DNA from: CAVTLG01 sp963802635
Lineage (GTDB): Bacteria > Chloroflexota > Ktedonobacteria > Ktedonobacterales > Ktedonobacteraceae
Assembly (NCBI GenBank): GCA_963802635.1
Contig: CAWDJJ010000003.1
Span: forward strand, 1,054,001-1,118,000
Length of the DNA: 64,000 nucleotides
Direction: 5' to 3'
Shown: piece after piece, positions 38,555 through 47,718 of the stretch
How the letters are laid out: each line of letters starts with the position of its first letter
Numbering within the stretch: the first letter of the stretch is position 1
Program-made: the position numbers and the translations under genes
The notes under the pieces: generated by a model
Seen by the model: the letters and a program-made list of their open reading frames with translations, nothing else
Database searches by the model: none
Told to the model about the DNA's origin: nothing

Positions 38555-39508
38555 TTATACCAGAAAGACCGTGCGGGTCTGGCTCGTCTCCGTTGACCAA
38601 GCTGTTGTGACTTCAGACAAGGGAACGGTTGTGGTCGCAATCTCAAAACCAGCCGGAATGGTTGCTTGCAGCACGCTCTCGATGGCCTTGAGCAGACGAT
38701 TGAATGGTACACTGCCAATGCCACTCCCCATCAGTTGGATAGCGGAGGAACGCAGAACAGGGCTGGGCAGTGAGATGCTGGACGCACTGGCTGCACCAAT
38801 TTGGATAAAGCGAATCGGAACACCATCTGCTCCTGCTTTCGCCGCCGCAATCAGTAACCGTTCCATACTTGGCCCCCACAGGTAATCGAGAACGACATCG
38901 ACCCCCTCGTGAAATGGTTCCAGGAACGCTTTTTCCTGCGTCTCCTCATCCTGGGTGAGAGGAATGGTCACATCAGCACCCAGAGTTGCAAGGGACTTCA
39001 AGGCTTCGGTGTTACGGCCTGTGGCGATGACTTTTTTGGCCCCAAGATGTTTGGCGATCTGAACCGCCAGACGACCTGATATTCCAGTTGCACCATTGAC
39101 CAGGACCGTTTCCCCTGCTTGAAACTTTGCGCTTTCCTGTAATGCTGCCCAGGAAGACATGCCAGGAATAGCAATAGCTGCGGCAGTGACATCATCCAGT
39201 TCGTCAGGTAAGACGATGCATTGCGATGCTCTCACCTTCGATTGCTCTGCCATGCTTCCAAAAGGAGCTGGAGGCATGACAAAGTAGACGCGGCGACCAT
39301 CAGTAAGCCGCCCAATGCCATCAATGCCAACAACAAATGGAATATTCCCAGGGGAACTGTAGTGCGTACCTGACGCTCGGCCCCGCGTCACATGGCTGAG
39401 CGAGGCAGCAGTGACGGTAATATGATTTTCGCCCTTGGAGGGAGCTGGTTCGGGAAAGTCGCCGTACACGGGCGGTTGACCTGCCGCCAAGACGAGAGCT
39501 GCTTTCAT
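38555..39508 (-). CDS. Zinc-independent MDR-family quinone oxidoreductase-like protein
   Basis: 317 residues from ATG 39508, with AGGAG 8 bp upstream. It is a medium-chain dehydrogenase/reductase with a catalytic fold near 1-120 and a Rossmann domain. VLVNGATGISGRLAVQIAKHLGAKKVIATGRN is the NADPH-binding region. No Cys-rich structural zinc loop is present. It is divergently transcribed from a MarR gene, with two palindromic sites between them, so MarR-controlled stress or electrophile induction is likely. The substrate is unknown. Confidence 0.85.
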   Translation of the reverse strand: MKAALVLAAGQPPVYGDFPEPAPSKGENHITVTAASLSHVTRGRASGTHYSSPGNIPFVVGIDGIGRLTDGRRVYFVMPPAPFGSMAEQSKVRASQCIVLPDELDDVTAAAIAIPGMSSWAALQESAKFQAGETVLVNGATGISGRLAVQIAKHLGAKKVIATGRNTEALKSLATLGADVTIPLTQDEETQEKAFLEPFHEGVDVVLDYLWGPSMERLLIAAAKAGADGVPIRFIQIGAASASSISLPSPVLRSSAIQLMGSGIGSVPFNRLLKAIESVLQATIPAGFEIATTTVPLSEVTTAWSTETSQTRTVFLV

Positions 39509-39538
39509 GGATATACTCCTGTGCAATGAATTAACGTT

Positions 39539-39575
39539 TACGATAGATGCGTGTAAAATACACGCATCTATCGTA
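39539..39575. promoter_or_regulatory. Perfect 17-bp inverted repeat between MDR gene and marR
   Basis: TACGATAGATGCGTGTA, a 3-bp AAA centre, then its exact reverse complement. It lies in the divergent promoter region and shares the GTGTA half-word with a second palindrome at 39608. It is most simply a MarR operator; such long perfect arms are unusual for MarR sites. Confidence 0.75.
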
Positions 39576-39607
39576 GCAGGAAGAGGCTAGACATGTCAAG
39601 AAAGTCC

Positions 39608-39620
39608 GTGTATACTACAC
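39608..39620. promoter_or_regulatory. Second palindrome and probable -10 at the marR start
   Basis: GTGTA-TAC-TACAC contains TATACT, a good -10 hexamer, only 10-15 bp before the marR ATG. Transcription would begin at or next to the start codon, suggesting a leaderless mRNA and direct autorepression by MarR. Confidence 0.55.
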
Positions 39621-39624
39621 CCAT

Positions 39625-40098
39625 ATGGACCAGAACATTCGCCAATTCTATGACGCCCTCTTTGATCTCATCGGGCTGATCAATCAGCCGCAACGTGATA
39701 GCGCTCTGCTTCAAGAAGCGGGCGTCTCTCTTGACCGTGCGTTGTTTCCTTTGCTCGTGCTGATCGGTCGTCGCGACGCTGTTGGCATCATGGAACTGGC
39801 AGGTTTGGTCGGGCGTGATCATACGACAGTCAGCCGTCAGGTTGCGACTTTAGACCGTCTGGGTTTGGTGACGCGACATGCAGGAACCAGCGATGGACGC
39901 GAACGCAAGGTGGCGGCCACCCAAGAAGGGCTAGCAATAGTGAGTGCCTTGGATGCAGCACGAGAGAGATTGGTGCGACCCATTCTTGCACAATGGGAGG
40001 AAGAGGATTGGAAGATCTTCGTCTCGCTCCTCCGTCGATTTGCTGACGACGCGTTAGCGCTTGTGGCAAGTAGAAAAGATGAAATGTTACCTCAATAG
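39625..40098 (+). CDS. MarR-family transcriptional regulator
   Basis: 157 residues with a winged helix-turn-helix: GIMELAGLVGRDHTTVSRQVATLDRLGLV is the recognition region, followed by the wing (AGTSDGRERKVAATQEG). No ribosome binding site precedes the ATG, consistent with a leaderless transcript. Divergent from the MDR oxidoreductase; the two probably form a self-contained regulator-enzyme pair that responds to a small ligand or oxidant. Confidence 0.9.
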   Translation: MDQNIRQFYDALFDLIGLINQPQRDSALLQEAGVSLDRALFPLLVLIGRRDAVGIMELAGLVGRDHTTVSRQVATLDRLGLVTRHAGTSDGRERKVAATQEGLAIVSALDAARERLVRPILAQWEEEDWKIFVSLLRRFADDALALVASRKDEMLPQ

Positions 40099-40125
40099 CC
40101 TCGCCAGGAACAACAGAGAGACTTC

Positions 40126-40755
40126 CTAATTCTTTGGTACAATCCCGTTGAAGTAGATGTGTCCCAGATACTTTACCAGATCCTCGGGCGGGATTTCCTG
40201 GTACATGAGGAGGCGATCATAGCTACGTGGAGCAAAAAGATGAAAAAAGGCCCCCGCCATCACAGCCGTTGGAATAGAGGCATCAAATTCACCAGTAGCC
40301 TTGCCATCTTCCAGTAATCGCGTGACTCGGACAGCCAGTGTTTGCCACAGTTCGTAGAAACAGCTCCCTTTTTCGACTAATAAACGCTTCATATCCACTG
40401 CATTATAGAGAGATGAGAGGAGTTGTGTATGTTTACTAAAAAGACCTGTATACATAAAGTGTAGAAGCGCTTCAAGCTTCGCGCGCGGGGTTGGCATTGA
40501 CGCAATCTCGCTATCAATACCTTGTAGAAAGGCATGCATATCACGCTGAAAGATAGCCACTACCAATTCTTCTTTGCCAGGAAAATGCAGATAAATTGTT
40601 CCCTTGGCGATACCGACGCGTGCAGCAATTTCGTCCATCGAGGTCTCATAATAGCCTTTTTCCAGAAACACTTCTTCGGCAACAGCTAAAATGAGCGCCT
40701 CACGCTCTTGACGCTGTTTTTCCTTCAAAGAAGGAGAAGAATGCGATGATTGCAT
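40126..40755 (-). CDS. TetR-family transcriptional regulator
   Basis: 209 residues from ATG 40755, with AGAGGTG upstream. The N-terminal helix-turn-helix is typical (EEVFLEKGYYETSMDEIAARVGIAKGTIYLHFPGKEEL); the C-terminal ligand-binding domain is helical and ends PPEDLVKYLGHIYFNGIV. It converges on marR (27 bp apart). A TGACT-type palindrome lies about 140 bp upstream. The regulated gene may be the M20 peptidase beyond or a distant operon. Confidence 0.9.
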   Translation of the reverse strand: MQSSHSSPSLKEKQRQEREALILAVAEEVFLEKGYYETSMDEIAARVGIAKGTIYLHFPGKEELVVAIFQRDMHAFLQGIDSEIASMPTPRAKLEALLHFMYTGLFSKHTQLLSSLYNAVDMKRLLVEKGSCFYELWQTLAVRVTRLLEDGKATGEFDASIPTAVMAGAFFHLFAPRSYDRLLMYQEIPPEDLVKYLGHIYFNGIVPKN

Positions 40756-40892
40756 CACTGCACCTCTCAAACTGAGTAATCTATCTGAAGAGTGTCACAG
40801 AAGAGCAACATTTTCCCTCCCGGTTTGAGACACTCTCACCGCATGCCATACTGTTACAGAACCTTTGCGTTTAATGAGTACAAGATAAACTG

Positions 40893-40908
40893 ATGACTTT
40901 TCAGTCAT
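40893..40908. promoter_or_regulatory. Candidate TetR operator
   Basis: ATGACT-TTTC-AGTCAT is a perfect 6-bp inverted repeat in the 366-bp gap between the divergent tetR and M20 genes, of the TGACTnnnnAGTCA type used by several TetR proteins. A further GTCATGTC half-site follows at about 40923. No other feature is seen in this gap. Confidence 0.5.
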
Positions 40909-41121
40909 AATTTTACGATAAAGTCATGTCTTTGTCAAGGGAGCAAGCATTCCAGCATTCCCCATAGAATAGAACTGGCATTGACAATATCTGTCTGTGC
41001 CTGATACCCTACAAGTGCTACGGTGAGTGTAGCTAACTATAGCAAAAGAGATGCTGGGGTGCGCTTTCGACGAGGGTAATATCAAAGAGAGCAGCAGCCC
41101 TAAAGATCAAAGGATGACGAA

Positions 41122-42312
41122 ATGCAGAAACATCACGTTATTGCACGTGCAGAACAGCGTATAGAGCCACTGCTTACCGACTTAGAGACTATCGTAAATA
41201 TCGACTCGGGCACGTACACGAAGGCAGGCGTGGATGGGGTGGGGACCTACTTGCAAAAACGCTTCCACGAATTTGGCTTCTCAACCTATTTTGATCCACA
41301 GCCGGAATACGGCAATCACCTGATCGCTATCCACAAGGGCAATGCAGCACATGGGCCACGTATTTTACTTGTCGGACATATGGACACTGTCTTCCCTGAG
41401 GGCGAGACACAGCGCCGTCCATTCTCATTGGTACAACAGAACGGCCAGCGTATAGCCAAAGGGCCAGGCGTGCTAGATATGAAATCTGGTTTGTTACTAG
41501 GTATGTATGGGCTACATCTGCTCATCGAGAATGCACAGACCAATTATCAGAGCGCAACCTTCGTCTTCAACAGCGACGAGGAAATTGGCTCACTCTCCAG
41601 TCGGCCACTGATTTAAGAGCTGGCGCAGCGCTCGGACGCGGTGATCGTGCTAGAGCCTGGGCGCAAGGTCAACACGGTCGTCTCTGCCCGCAAAGGCATT
41701 GGTCATTACCGCGTTGAGGTACATGGTCTCGCAGCGCATGCAGGAATCGATCCACAGCATGGACGCAATGCCATTCTGGAACTGGCTCATCAGGTAGTGT
41801 CGCTCCAGGCCATTAATGGCACGCTTCCTGGCGTAACCCTCAATGTCGGTATCATTCATGGTGGCGAGCGTACGAATATTGTCCCCGACTTCGCTTATTG
41901 TGATATCGACGTACGCGTGAGAGATCAAGAAAGTATACAGGCAGTCGAAGCGGCACTGCATCGCGTCACGACTCACACAGTATTGGATGGAACAACCATT
42001 ACGTTAAAGGGCGCGATTCGCAGTATGCCTTTTGAACGCACTGAAGGCAGTGCGAAACTGGTGCAGATGGTAAAAGAGGCAGGCAACGAGTTAGGGCTGA
42101 ACATGATGGATGTCAGCAGCGGAGGAGCCTCGGACGCCAATAGTACAGCATCCTTAGGCATTCCTACCATCGACGGACTCGGTGCGGGCGGCGCTCTCGC
42201 ACACAATCCCGATGAATATATTGAGCTTGATACCCTCCCGACACGCATCGCGCTACTCGCGGGCCTGGTGGAGAAGATTGGTAATTACTATGAGCGTGGA
42301 CAGAGGCTATAG
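41122..42312 (+). pseudogene. M20-family metallopeptidase (glutamate carboxypeptidase-like) with an in-frame TAA
   Basis: An otherwise complete M20 peptidase of about 396 codons. GHMDTVFPEG holds the first metal ligands, NSDEEIGS the catalytic Glu pair, HGLAAHAGIDP the dimerisation-domain His, and SSGGASDANSTASLGIPTIDGLG the C-terminal metal site. Codon 165, between SSRPLI and ELAQRSDAVIVLEPGR, is TAA (41614-41616). The flanks remain in frame, so a single GAA- or CAA-type codon change explains it. AAAGGATGACGAA precedes the ATG. It may be recently inactivated or a base-call error. Confidence 0.85.
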
Positions 42313-42369
42313 GCTTCTTGCGCCAATATTATTCTCCTCCATCTCCACTTTCTCTTCCTTCCCACTGTT

Positions 42370-42510
42370 AGGGACAATCCCTTGCGGCTGTCCCTGGTGG
42401 ACTCAAGCGGGATGGGCCGCCGCCAGGGACGCCAAGACCTTTTTCCTTCGCTCCACGCCGCAGATGGGCCACCAAAAAGGTTTGGCTCGGCCCCTACGCG
42501 TGGCGAGATT
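42370..42510 (+). repeat. Dispersed GGCCCCTACGCG repeat, copy 1
   Basis: CCGCCAGGGACGCCAAGACCTTTTT, a spacer, then AAAAAGGTTTGGCTCGGCCCCTACGCG matches the duplicated unit at 57116 and 57264. A separate small inverted repeat AGGGACA/TGTCCCT lies at about 42370-42395. The rest of 42313-42660 shows no gene. Confidence 0.6.
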
Positions 42511-42659
42511 TTGTCTCTGATGGTGACTATTGGAAAGCCCTGTCAAAGGAAGCTCTGCACTATACCCGTATCGTTTGGTATGCTATTATTATGTCATCAC
42601 TAGAGATTATTTTTCGCGTGGGGTTTTAGTTAGCAAGGGACGCTATTCGTGGCGACTGA

Positions 42660-42850
42660 TACATTCGAGTTGTTCTATTTCCTCTTCATCCCTGTGATTG
42701 GGAAGATGCACCGTTCGCAAAGCTCCAGCCTTTGCCTCACAACAGAAAGCCTGTTACAATGTGGACCAATGAAGATGCTGCACTCACCAATGTCGCGAAA
42801 GGTATTCGCAAGGTTGTCAACGATTTAAACGGTACAGAAGGCGCTGAAGA
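42660..42850 (+). pseudogene. C-terminal remnant of a TIR domain
   Basis: Read in the frame of the codons that follow, this stretch gives IRVVLFPLHPCDWEDAPF, then KLQPLPHNRKPVTMW and NEDAALTNVAKGIRKVVNDL. That is the typical end of a Toll/interleukin-1 receptor domain: a PxxLxPCDWE strand, the LPxNxKPVxxW turn and the final (D/E)A...VAxGIR helix. An upstream stop and the loss of the N-terminal half show that only a fragment remains. It runs in frame into the restriction gene, probably through a deletion. TIR domains in bacteria are often NAD-cleaving immune effectors. Confidence 0.6.
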
Positions 42851-42902
42851 TGCCGAGGATGGCAAGAAACATGCCAGGAGTGGGGGAGCTGGGAGACGGG
42901 AC

Positions 42903-45900
42903 ATGGCGCGTACACCGCAAAATATTGATCGCAACTACCTCAAGAAGGTTGTCAGGCAATATTCTATAGAGCTGAAAGACTACCAGCAGGTGGCGAACTA
43001 CGAGCAAGGCATCCGTAGCGCCTTCCAAAATATGCTCGCCAGCGTGGCAAAGTATTGTGGCTGGTCGTTCGCTCCAGAGATGACGATTGAGAAGATCCGT
43101 CCTGATGGCGTGGTGCTGGACGAGTTCCATATTCGTCGTGGCTATTGGGAGGCCAAGGGACCCAATGTGAACTTTGAGGAGGAGATCAGGAAAAAGATCG
43201 CCGCCGGTTATCCGCTGACCAATACGCTGTTCGAGAATAGCAAACGAGCGCTGCTGTACCAGGGGAAGCGCAGTACACCCATCGAGTACGATCTCGCAGA
43301 CCAGAATCGCACCATTGACCTGTTACGGGACTTCTTCACCTATGTTGAGCCGGATATTGTGAACTTTGAGGAGGCGGTTGACGAGTTCAAGGAGCGTATC
43401 CCGGAGCATGCTCAGGCGTTGCTCGATATCATCAAGAACGAGCATAAACTCAATCGCAAGTTTCAGGTCGCCTTCACCGCCTTCTCTGAAATCTGCCGCA
43501 CCTCACTCGATCCCAAAATGAGCGAGGCCAACATCGATGAAATGCTCGCCCAGCATCTGCTGACCGAACGCCTCTTCAGCACGGTCTTCAACAATCCTGA
43601 CTTCGTGCGCCGCAACGTGATTGCTGCCGAGGTCGAGAAGGTCATTGATGCCCTGTCCAGCCGCTCGTTCAATCGCGCTGATTTCCTCCAGGTGCTGGAC
43701 CGCTTCTATGTGGCGATAGAAAAAACTGCCAAGGGGCGACAGAGTTGGAGTGAGCGCCAGGAGTTTCTCAACACGGTCTATGAGCGCTTCTTCCAGGGCT
43801 TCTCAGTCAAGCAAGCGGACACGCATGGTATTGTCTACACGCCACAGGAGATCGTGGATTTTATGGTGGAGAGCGTGGATGAGGTGCTGAAACGCGAGTT
43901 TGGCAAGTCCATCGAGACGCCGGGCGTGAAGATCCTTGATCCCGCCACGGGTACGGGCAACTTCATCGCCAACATCATCCGCCGCATCGACGAGTTCGCG
44001 CTGGAGCAGAAGTACAAACACGACCTCTTCTGCAACGAGATCATGCTGCTGCCCTACTACATCGCCTCGCTGAATATCGAGCACGAATACTACGCGAAGA
44101 TGGGCCAGTATGAGTCGTTCGAGGGCATCTGTTTCGCTGACACGTTGGAGTTAGCCGAGGGGAAGCAGATGGCGCTAGAGATGTTCGTTGAAGAGAATAC
44201 CGAACGGGTCAAGCGCGAAAAAGAGGCGGATATCATGGTGGTGATTGGTAATCCTCCCTATAATGTAGGTCAGCTAAATGAGAATGATAATAATAAGAAC
44301 CGCAAATATCCAATTATTGATGCCAGCGTTAGGGAAACATATGTCAAAACGTCTAAAGCATCGAATAGAAATGCGTTATCAGACGTATATGTGAAATTCT
44401 TTCGTTGGGCCTCTGATCGTCTAGGAAATCGCGATGGCATCGTTTGCCTGGTTACAAATAACTCTTTTATTGATCAGATAGCTTTTGACGGTATGCGCAA
44501 GCATCTCTTACAGGATTTTACTCAGATTTACCATCTTGATTTACATGGCAATGTTCGCAAGAATCCGAAGCTGTCTGGTACTACTCACAATGTATTTGGT
44601 ATTCAAGTAGGCGTGGGAATTACTATAGCTGTGCGTTCTTCAAAAAACGCTAAGCGAGCTCTTTACTACCATCGCGTACCAGAAAACTGGCGTAAAGCAG
44701 AGAAGCTATCATTTCTAACAGAGAGTAAAAGTATAGCAGGCATTGATTGGATAGAGTTACAGCCCGATGAGAGAAATACATGGATTACCGAAGGAATTGA
44801 TCCTGGGTTCTCTTCGTTTATGCCTTTAGGGACGAAAGAGACAAAAGTACCTCAATGTATAGACGAGCCTGTGATTTTTAGATTATATAGCAATGGTGTA
44901 AAAACTAATCGTGATGTCTGGGTTTATAACTTTAATAGGAATAATTTGGTAATTAACATTAAACGCCTTATAGACGCATATAATAGAGAGGTTGATGGAT
45001 GGGCAAGGAGAGACAAAAGAGATATCACAGTAGATGAGTTCGTCTCCTATGATGACACAGAAGTAAAATGGAGTGAGGGTCTCAAACATAACTTGCAGCG
45101 AAGCATCTATGCTAAGTTTGAAGAAACTAAGGTTCGTCAATCTTTGTATCGGCCTTTTTGTAAGCAATGGTTATTTTTCGACCGTATTCTCAATGAACGA
45201 GTATACCTGTTTCCTCAAATTTCTCCTACCTCTCAAAATGAGAACATCTCCATTTGTGTTAGTGCAATCGGGAGTAGTAAGCAATTTCACTGTTTAGCTA
45301 CAAATTGCGTTGTCGATTTGCATCTGACCGGTGACTCACAATGTTTTCCGTTTTACACCTACTCCGAAGATGGCACTAACCGTCGCGAGAACATCACAGA
45401 TTGGGCCTTGCAGCAGTTTCAAGACAAGTATGGCCCCGAAGTCACCAGGTGGGACATATTTCATTATGTCTACGGCATGCTGCATCATCCGCAGTATCGC
45501 CAACTGTACAAAGAGAACCTCAAGCGCGACTTGCCGCATATCCCCTTGCTGCTGAACCAGGAGGGGTTTGAGGCCTGCGTGAGCGTCGGCCAGCAACTGA
45601 TGGAGCTGCACGTGCACTATGAGCAGGCCCAAGAGTATCCATTGCAGCTCGTTCCCAATAAAGAGATCCCGTACCAGCAGCGTCTACGCGTGGAGAAGAT
45701 GAAGCTCTCGGCGGACAGGACCTCACTGCTGTATAGCAACGGCTTGACGTTGGATAGTATCCCGCCAGAGTGCTTCGAGTACCGTCTGGGCAATCGTTCG
45801 GCGCTGGAATGGGTCATCGACCAGTATCAGGTCTCGACCGATAAGCGTAGCGGCATCGAGAGCGATCCGAACCGCCTGGATGATCCTCAGTACATTCTGC

Positions 45901-46040
45901 GCCTCATCAAGCAAGTCGTGATGGTGAGCGTGAAGACGGTGGAGCTGGTCAAGGAGCTGGCGGAGGCGGTGACGGCGGAGGATTGGTCGGACGAGTCGGA
46001 CAAGGGTATTTTGAGCACTAAGACATTGACTGAGCTATAA
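42903..46040 (+). CDS. Single-chain restriction-modification enzyme: PD-(D/E)XK nuclease plus N6-adenine methyltransferase
   Basis: 1045 residues from ATG 42903 (GGGAG 7 bp upstream). The frame is open to TTG 42732, but those codons encode a TIR remnant. The N-terminal GVVLDEF-x6-YWEAKGPN resembles a Mrr/PD-(D/E)XK nuclease site. ILDPATGTGNFIANI is AdoMet motif I and VVIGNPPYNV the catalytic NPPY motif. The C-terminal third is the presumed target recognition and helical region. The layout resembles type ISP/IIG enzymes without the helicase. Central codons (44230-45350) are more AT-rich than the flanks, as is common for exchanged recognition domains. Confidence 0.85.
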   Translation: MARTPQNIDRNYLKKVVRQYSIELKDYQQVANYEQGIRSAFQNMLASVAKYCGWSFAPEMTIEKIRPDGVVLDEFHIRRGYWEAKGPNVNFEEEIRKKIAAGYPLTNTLFENSKRALLYQGKRSTPIEYDLADQNRTIDLLRDFFTYVEPDIVNFEEAVDEFKERIPEHAQALLDIIKNEHKLNRKFQVAFTAFSEICRTSLDPKMSEANIDEMLAQHLLTERLFSTVFNNPDFVRRNVIAAEVEKVIDALSSRSFNRADFLQVLDRFYVAIEKTAKGRQSWSERQEFLNTVYERFFQGFSVKQADTHGIVYTPQEIVDFMVESVDEVLKREFGKSIETPGVKILDPATGTGNFIANIIRRIDEFALEQKYKHDLFCNEIMLLPYYIASLNIEHEYYAKMGQYESFEGICFADTLELAEGKQMALEMFVEENTERVKREKEADIMVVIGNPPYNVGQLNENDNNKNRKYPIIDASVRETYVKTSKASNRNALSDVYVKFFRWASDRLGNRDGIVCLVTNNSFIDQIAFDGMRKHLLQDFTQIYHLDLHGNVRKNPKLSGTTHNVFGIQVGVGITIAVRSSKNAKRALYYHRVPENWRKAEKLSFLTESKSIAGIDWIELQPDERNTWITEGIDPGFSSFMPLGTKETKVPQCIDEPVIFRLYSNGVKTNRDVWVYNFNRNNLVINIKRLIDAYNREVDGWARRDKRDITVDEFVSYDDTEVKWSEGLKHNLQRSIYAKFEETKVRQSLYRPFCKQWLFFDRILNERVYLFPQISPTSQNENISICVSAIGSSKQFHCLATNCVVDLHLTGDSQCFPFYTYSEDGTNRRENITDWALQQFQDKYGPEVTRWDIFHYVYGMLHHPQYRQLYKENLKRDLPHIPLLLNQEGFEACVSVGQQLMELHVHYEQAQEYPLQLVPNKEIPYQQRLRVEKMKLSADRTSLLYSNGLTLDSIPPECFEYRLGNRSALEWVIDQYQVSTDKRSGIESDPNRLDDPQYILRLIKQVVMVSVKTVELVKELAEAVTAEDWSDESDKGILSTKTLTEL

Positions 46041-46371
46041 CTGTGCTGGCAAGCTTTGTCACTAGCCCACCAAACTGGATCTGTAGGTACGCAGTCCCAT
46101 TTCAGATCAATATAAGCACGAGATGTATAACAGGCGAAATGCAAGCCAGCTTGAATGGCGAATACAAGGGAGTCCATTTGTACTATGCAGGGAGATAACC
46201 TATTTTGCTTTGTTTCCGCTTCGGCGCACGATTGTGGCTGGACTACACCAGTTCCACGGAATTGGCAAGATTGTCCCTCAGCAGAGACAAGAATGAGCAC
46301 TAACAAATGGTATACTCATGGATAGTGAGAAGAAAAGTTGAGGAACACTGGTCAAGAGAAAGGTAGCATAT
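46041..46371 (+). other. Intergenic region between restriction gene and 136-residue ORF
   Basis: About 330 bp without a convincing frame. It probably carries the promoter of the small ORF that follows. I see no repeat or RNA structure. Confidence 0.4.
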
Positions 46372-46782
46372 ATGCCAAATCAAGAAATATCTGATTTCAC
46401 AAAAATACAAAAGCCAAACGGTTATGAAACAGATGCAGAAATAGCGGCAGAGAGAGTATATGATCGTGTTGACTTTTTAAGAGAGAGAGCTCGCAGAGAA
46501 AAAAGTGCAAGCGAAGTCACACAAGACACACAATCGCAGAAAGTTCATACGAAGGGTGCTGAGGACTTCGGCAAGCATGCCCAAGCTTTAGCAGAAGTGG
46601 AAGACTTCCATAACAGCGGAGCTTATGAAGTAGGACATCCAAATCACGCATGGTATTTGCAGCTTCTTAGAAATATGCGCACTACGAGGCAAGCTTTAAA
46701 AGACTCCAATAGGTGGGACGAGACCTTCTCAAGCAATGGGCCTGTCTATTCATCAGAAACGGGGACTTTTTCAGAGGAATAA
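46372..46782 (+). CDS. Hypothetical protein, 136 residues
   Basis: The ATG is preceded by AAAGG with 8 bp spacing. The product is hydrophilic, rich in Glu, Arg and Ser, with a helical centre and no membrane segment or known motif. It lies between the restriction gene and a duplicated 3' fragment of that gene, so it is probably a recent insertion. Candidates are an anti-restriction or accessory protein, but nothing in the sequence shows this. Confidence 0.6.
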   Translation: MPNQEISDFTKIQKPNGYETDAEIAAERVYDRVDFLRERARREKSASEVTQDTQSQKVHTKGAEDFGKHAQALAEVEDFHNSGAYEVGHPNHAWYLQLLRNMRTTRQALKDSNRWDETFSSNGPVYSSETGTFSEE

Positions 46783-46868
46783 GGTACCGCGACTCGAAGC
46801 GAGCTTTAAAAATCTACAACTGGTGCGACAGGAGCTTCTCAGAGGCTGTGTGCAAAGGTCTCTCAAGC

Positions 46869-47062
46869 GGAATGGGTCATCGATCAGTATCAGGTCTCGA
46901 CGGATAAGCGTAGCGGCATTGAGAGTGATCCCAACCGCCTGGATGATCCTCAGTACATCCTGCGCCTGCTGAAGCAAGTCGTGATGGTCAGTGTGAAGAC
47001 CGTCGAGTTGGTCAAGGAGCTGGCCGAGGCGGTGACGGCGGAGGATTGGTCGGACGAGTCGG
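46869..47062 (+). pseudogene. Duplicated 3' fragment of the restriction gene
   Basis: About 194 bp nearly identical to 45798-46003 (codons for EWVIDQYQVSTDKRSG through EAVTAEDWSDES). Differences are mostly synonymous (for example atcgaccag/atcgatcag). It has no start and no upstream part of the gene. It marks the right border of the segment carrying the 136-residue ORF. Confidence 0.85.
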
Positions 47063-47157
47063 GAGATAGATCTCTTCTATAGCGCTTCTCACTTCAGGGC
47101 ATTTTGAAAGTCCAACGAGATTGAATCGACATAGTCACATATGAAAGGCAGAGAGAT

Positions 47158-47332
47158 ACGGACGCGATAAATCGGGTCCCTCATTACATGCGATGAATCG
47201 CTGTAGATATGCATGATCACGTGGAAGGGGAACCTCTACGAACGTGAAACCATCCCCGCAACCGCGATCATCGTCCCGTCCAGCAATTTATTGCTCCAAA
47301 AGTAGGGACCCGATTTATCGCGTCCGTTATAC
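47158..47332. repeat. MITE-like element with GATAAATC inverted ends, copy 1
   Basis: ACGCGATAAATCGGGTCCCT near the left end is mirrored by AGGGACCCGATTTATCGCGT at the right. The inner 120 bp has no coding capacity. A related element lies at 56957. It is in the 650-bp gap before ychF, which has no other recognised feature. Confidence 0.7.
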
Positions 47333-47718
47333 CACAAATATATGATCAGATTTATTTCATCCGTTATATACTTTCAATCATGTATCGCTCGATATGGAGG
47401 GACGCGATGCTGTGGGTCATGTTCAAGGCCGCCGCTCGCCTCTCCATGAGGTTTCCTCTCTGCTGATGACTTTCAAAATACCCTGCTCTCACTTCGACCA
47501 ATATTGCCAGGGCAACGTCAACATGATAAGATGCGGCTAACACCATGACATAGCGCAACACATAGACATTGCCTGGCTTTTGGATAGGTATTCAGTAGAT
47601 ACACAGATGGCTCTGGCTAAGAGATGAGTGGCACTTCTGTATACATATGGTTGCGAGAGCACACTGCTGAAGGGATACGAGCAGCACAGTTCAACAATAG
47701 GAAAGAGATGCATTTATT

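Noticed and set aside
42732..42902. Longer N-terminus for the restriction enzyme from TTG 42732
   Set aside because: These codons read as the end of a TIR domain plus a low-complexity linker, and a good ribosome binding site precedes ATG 42903.
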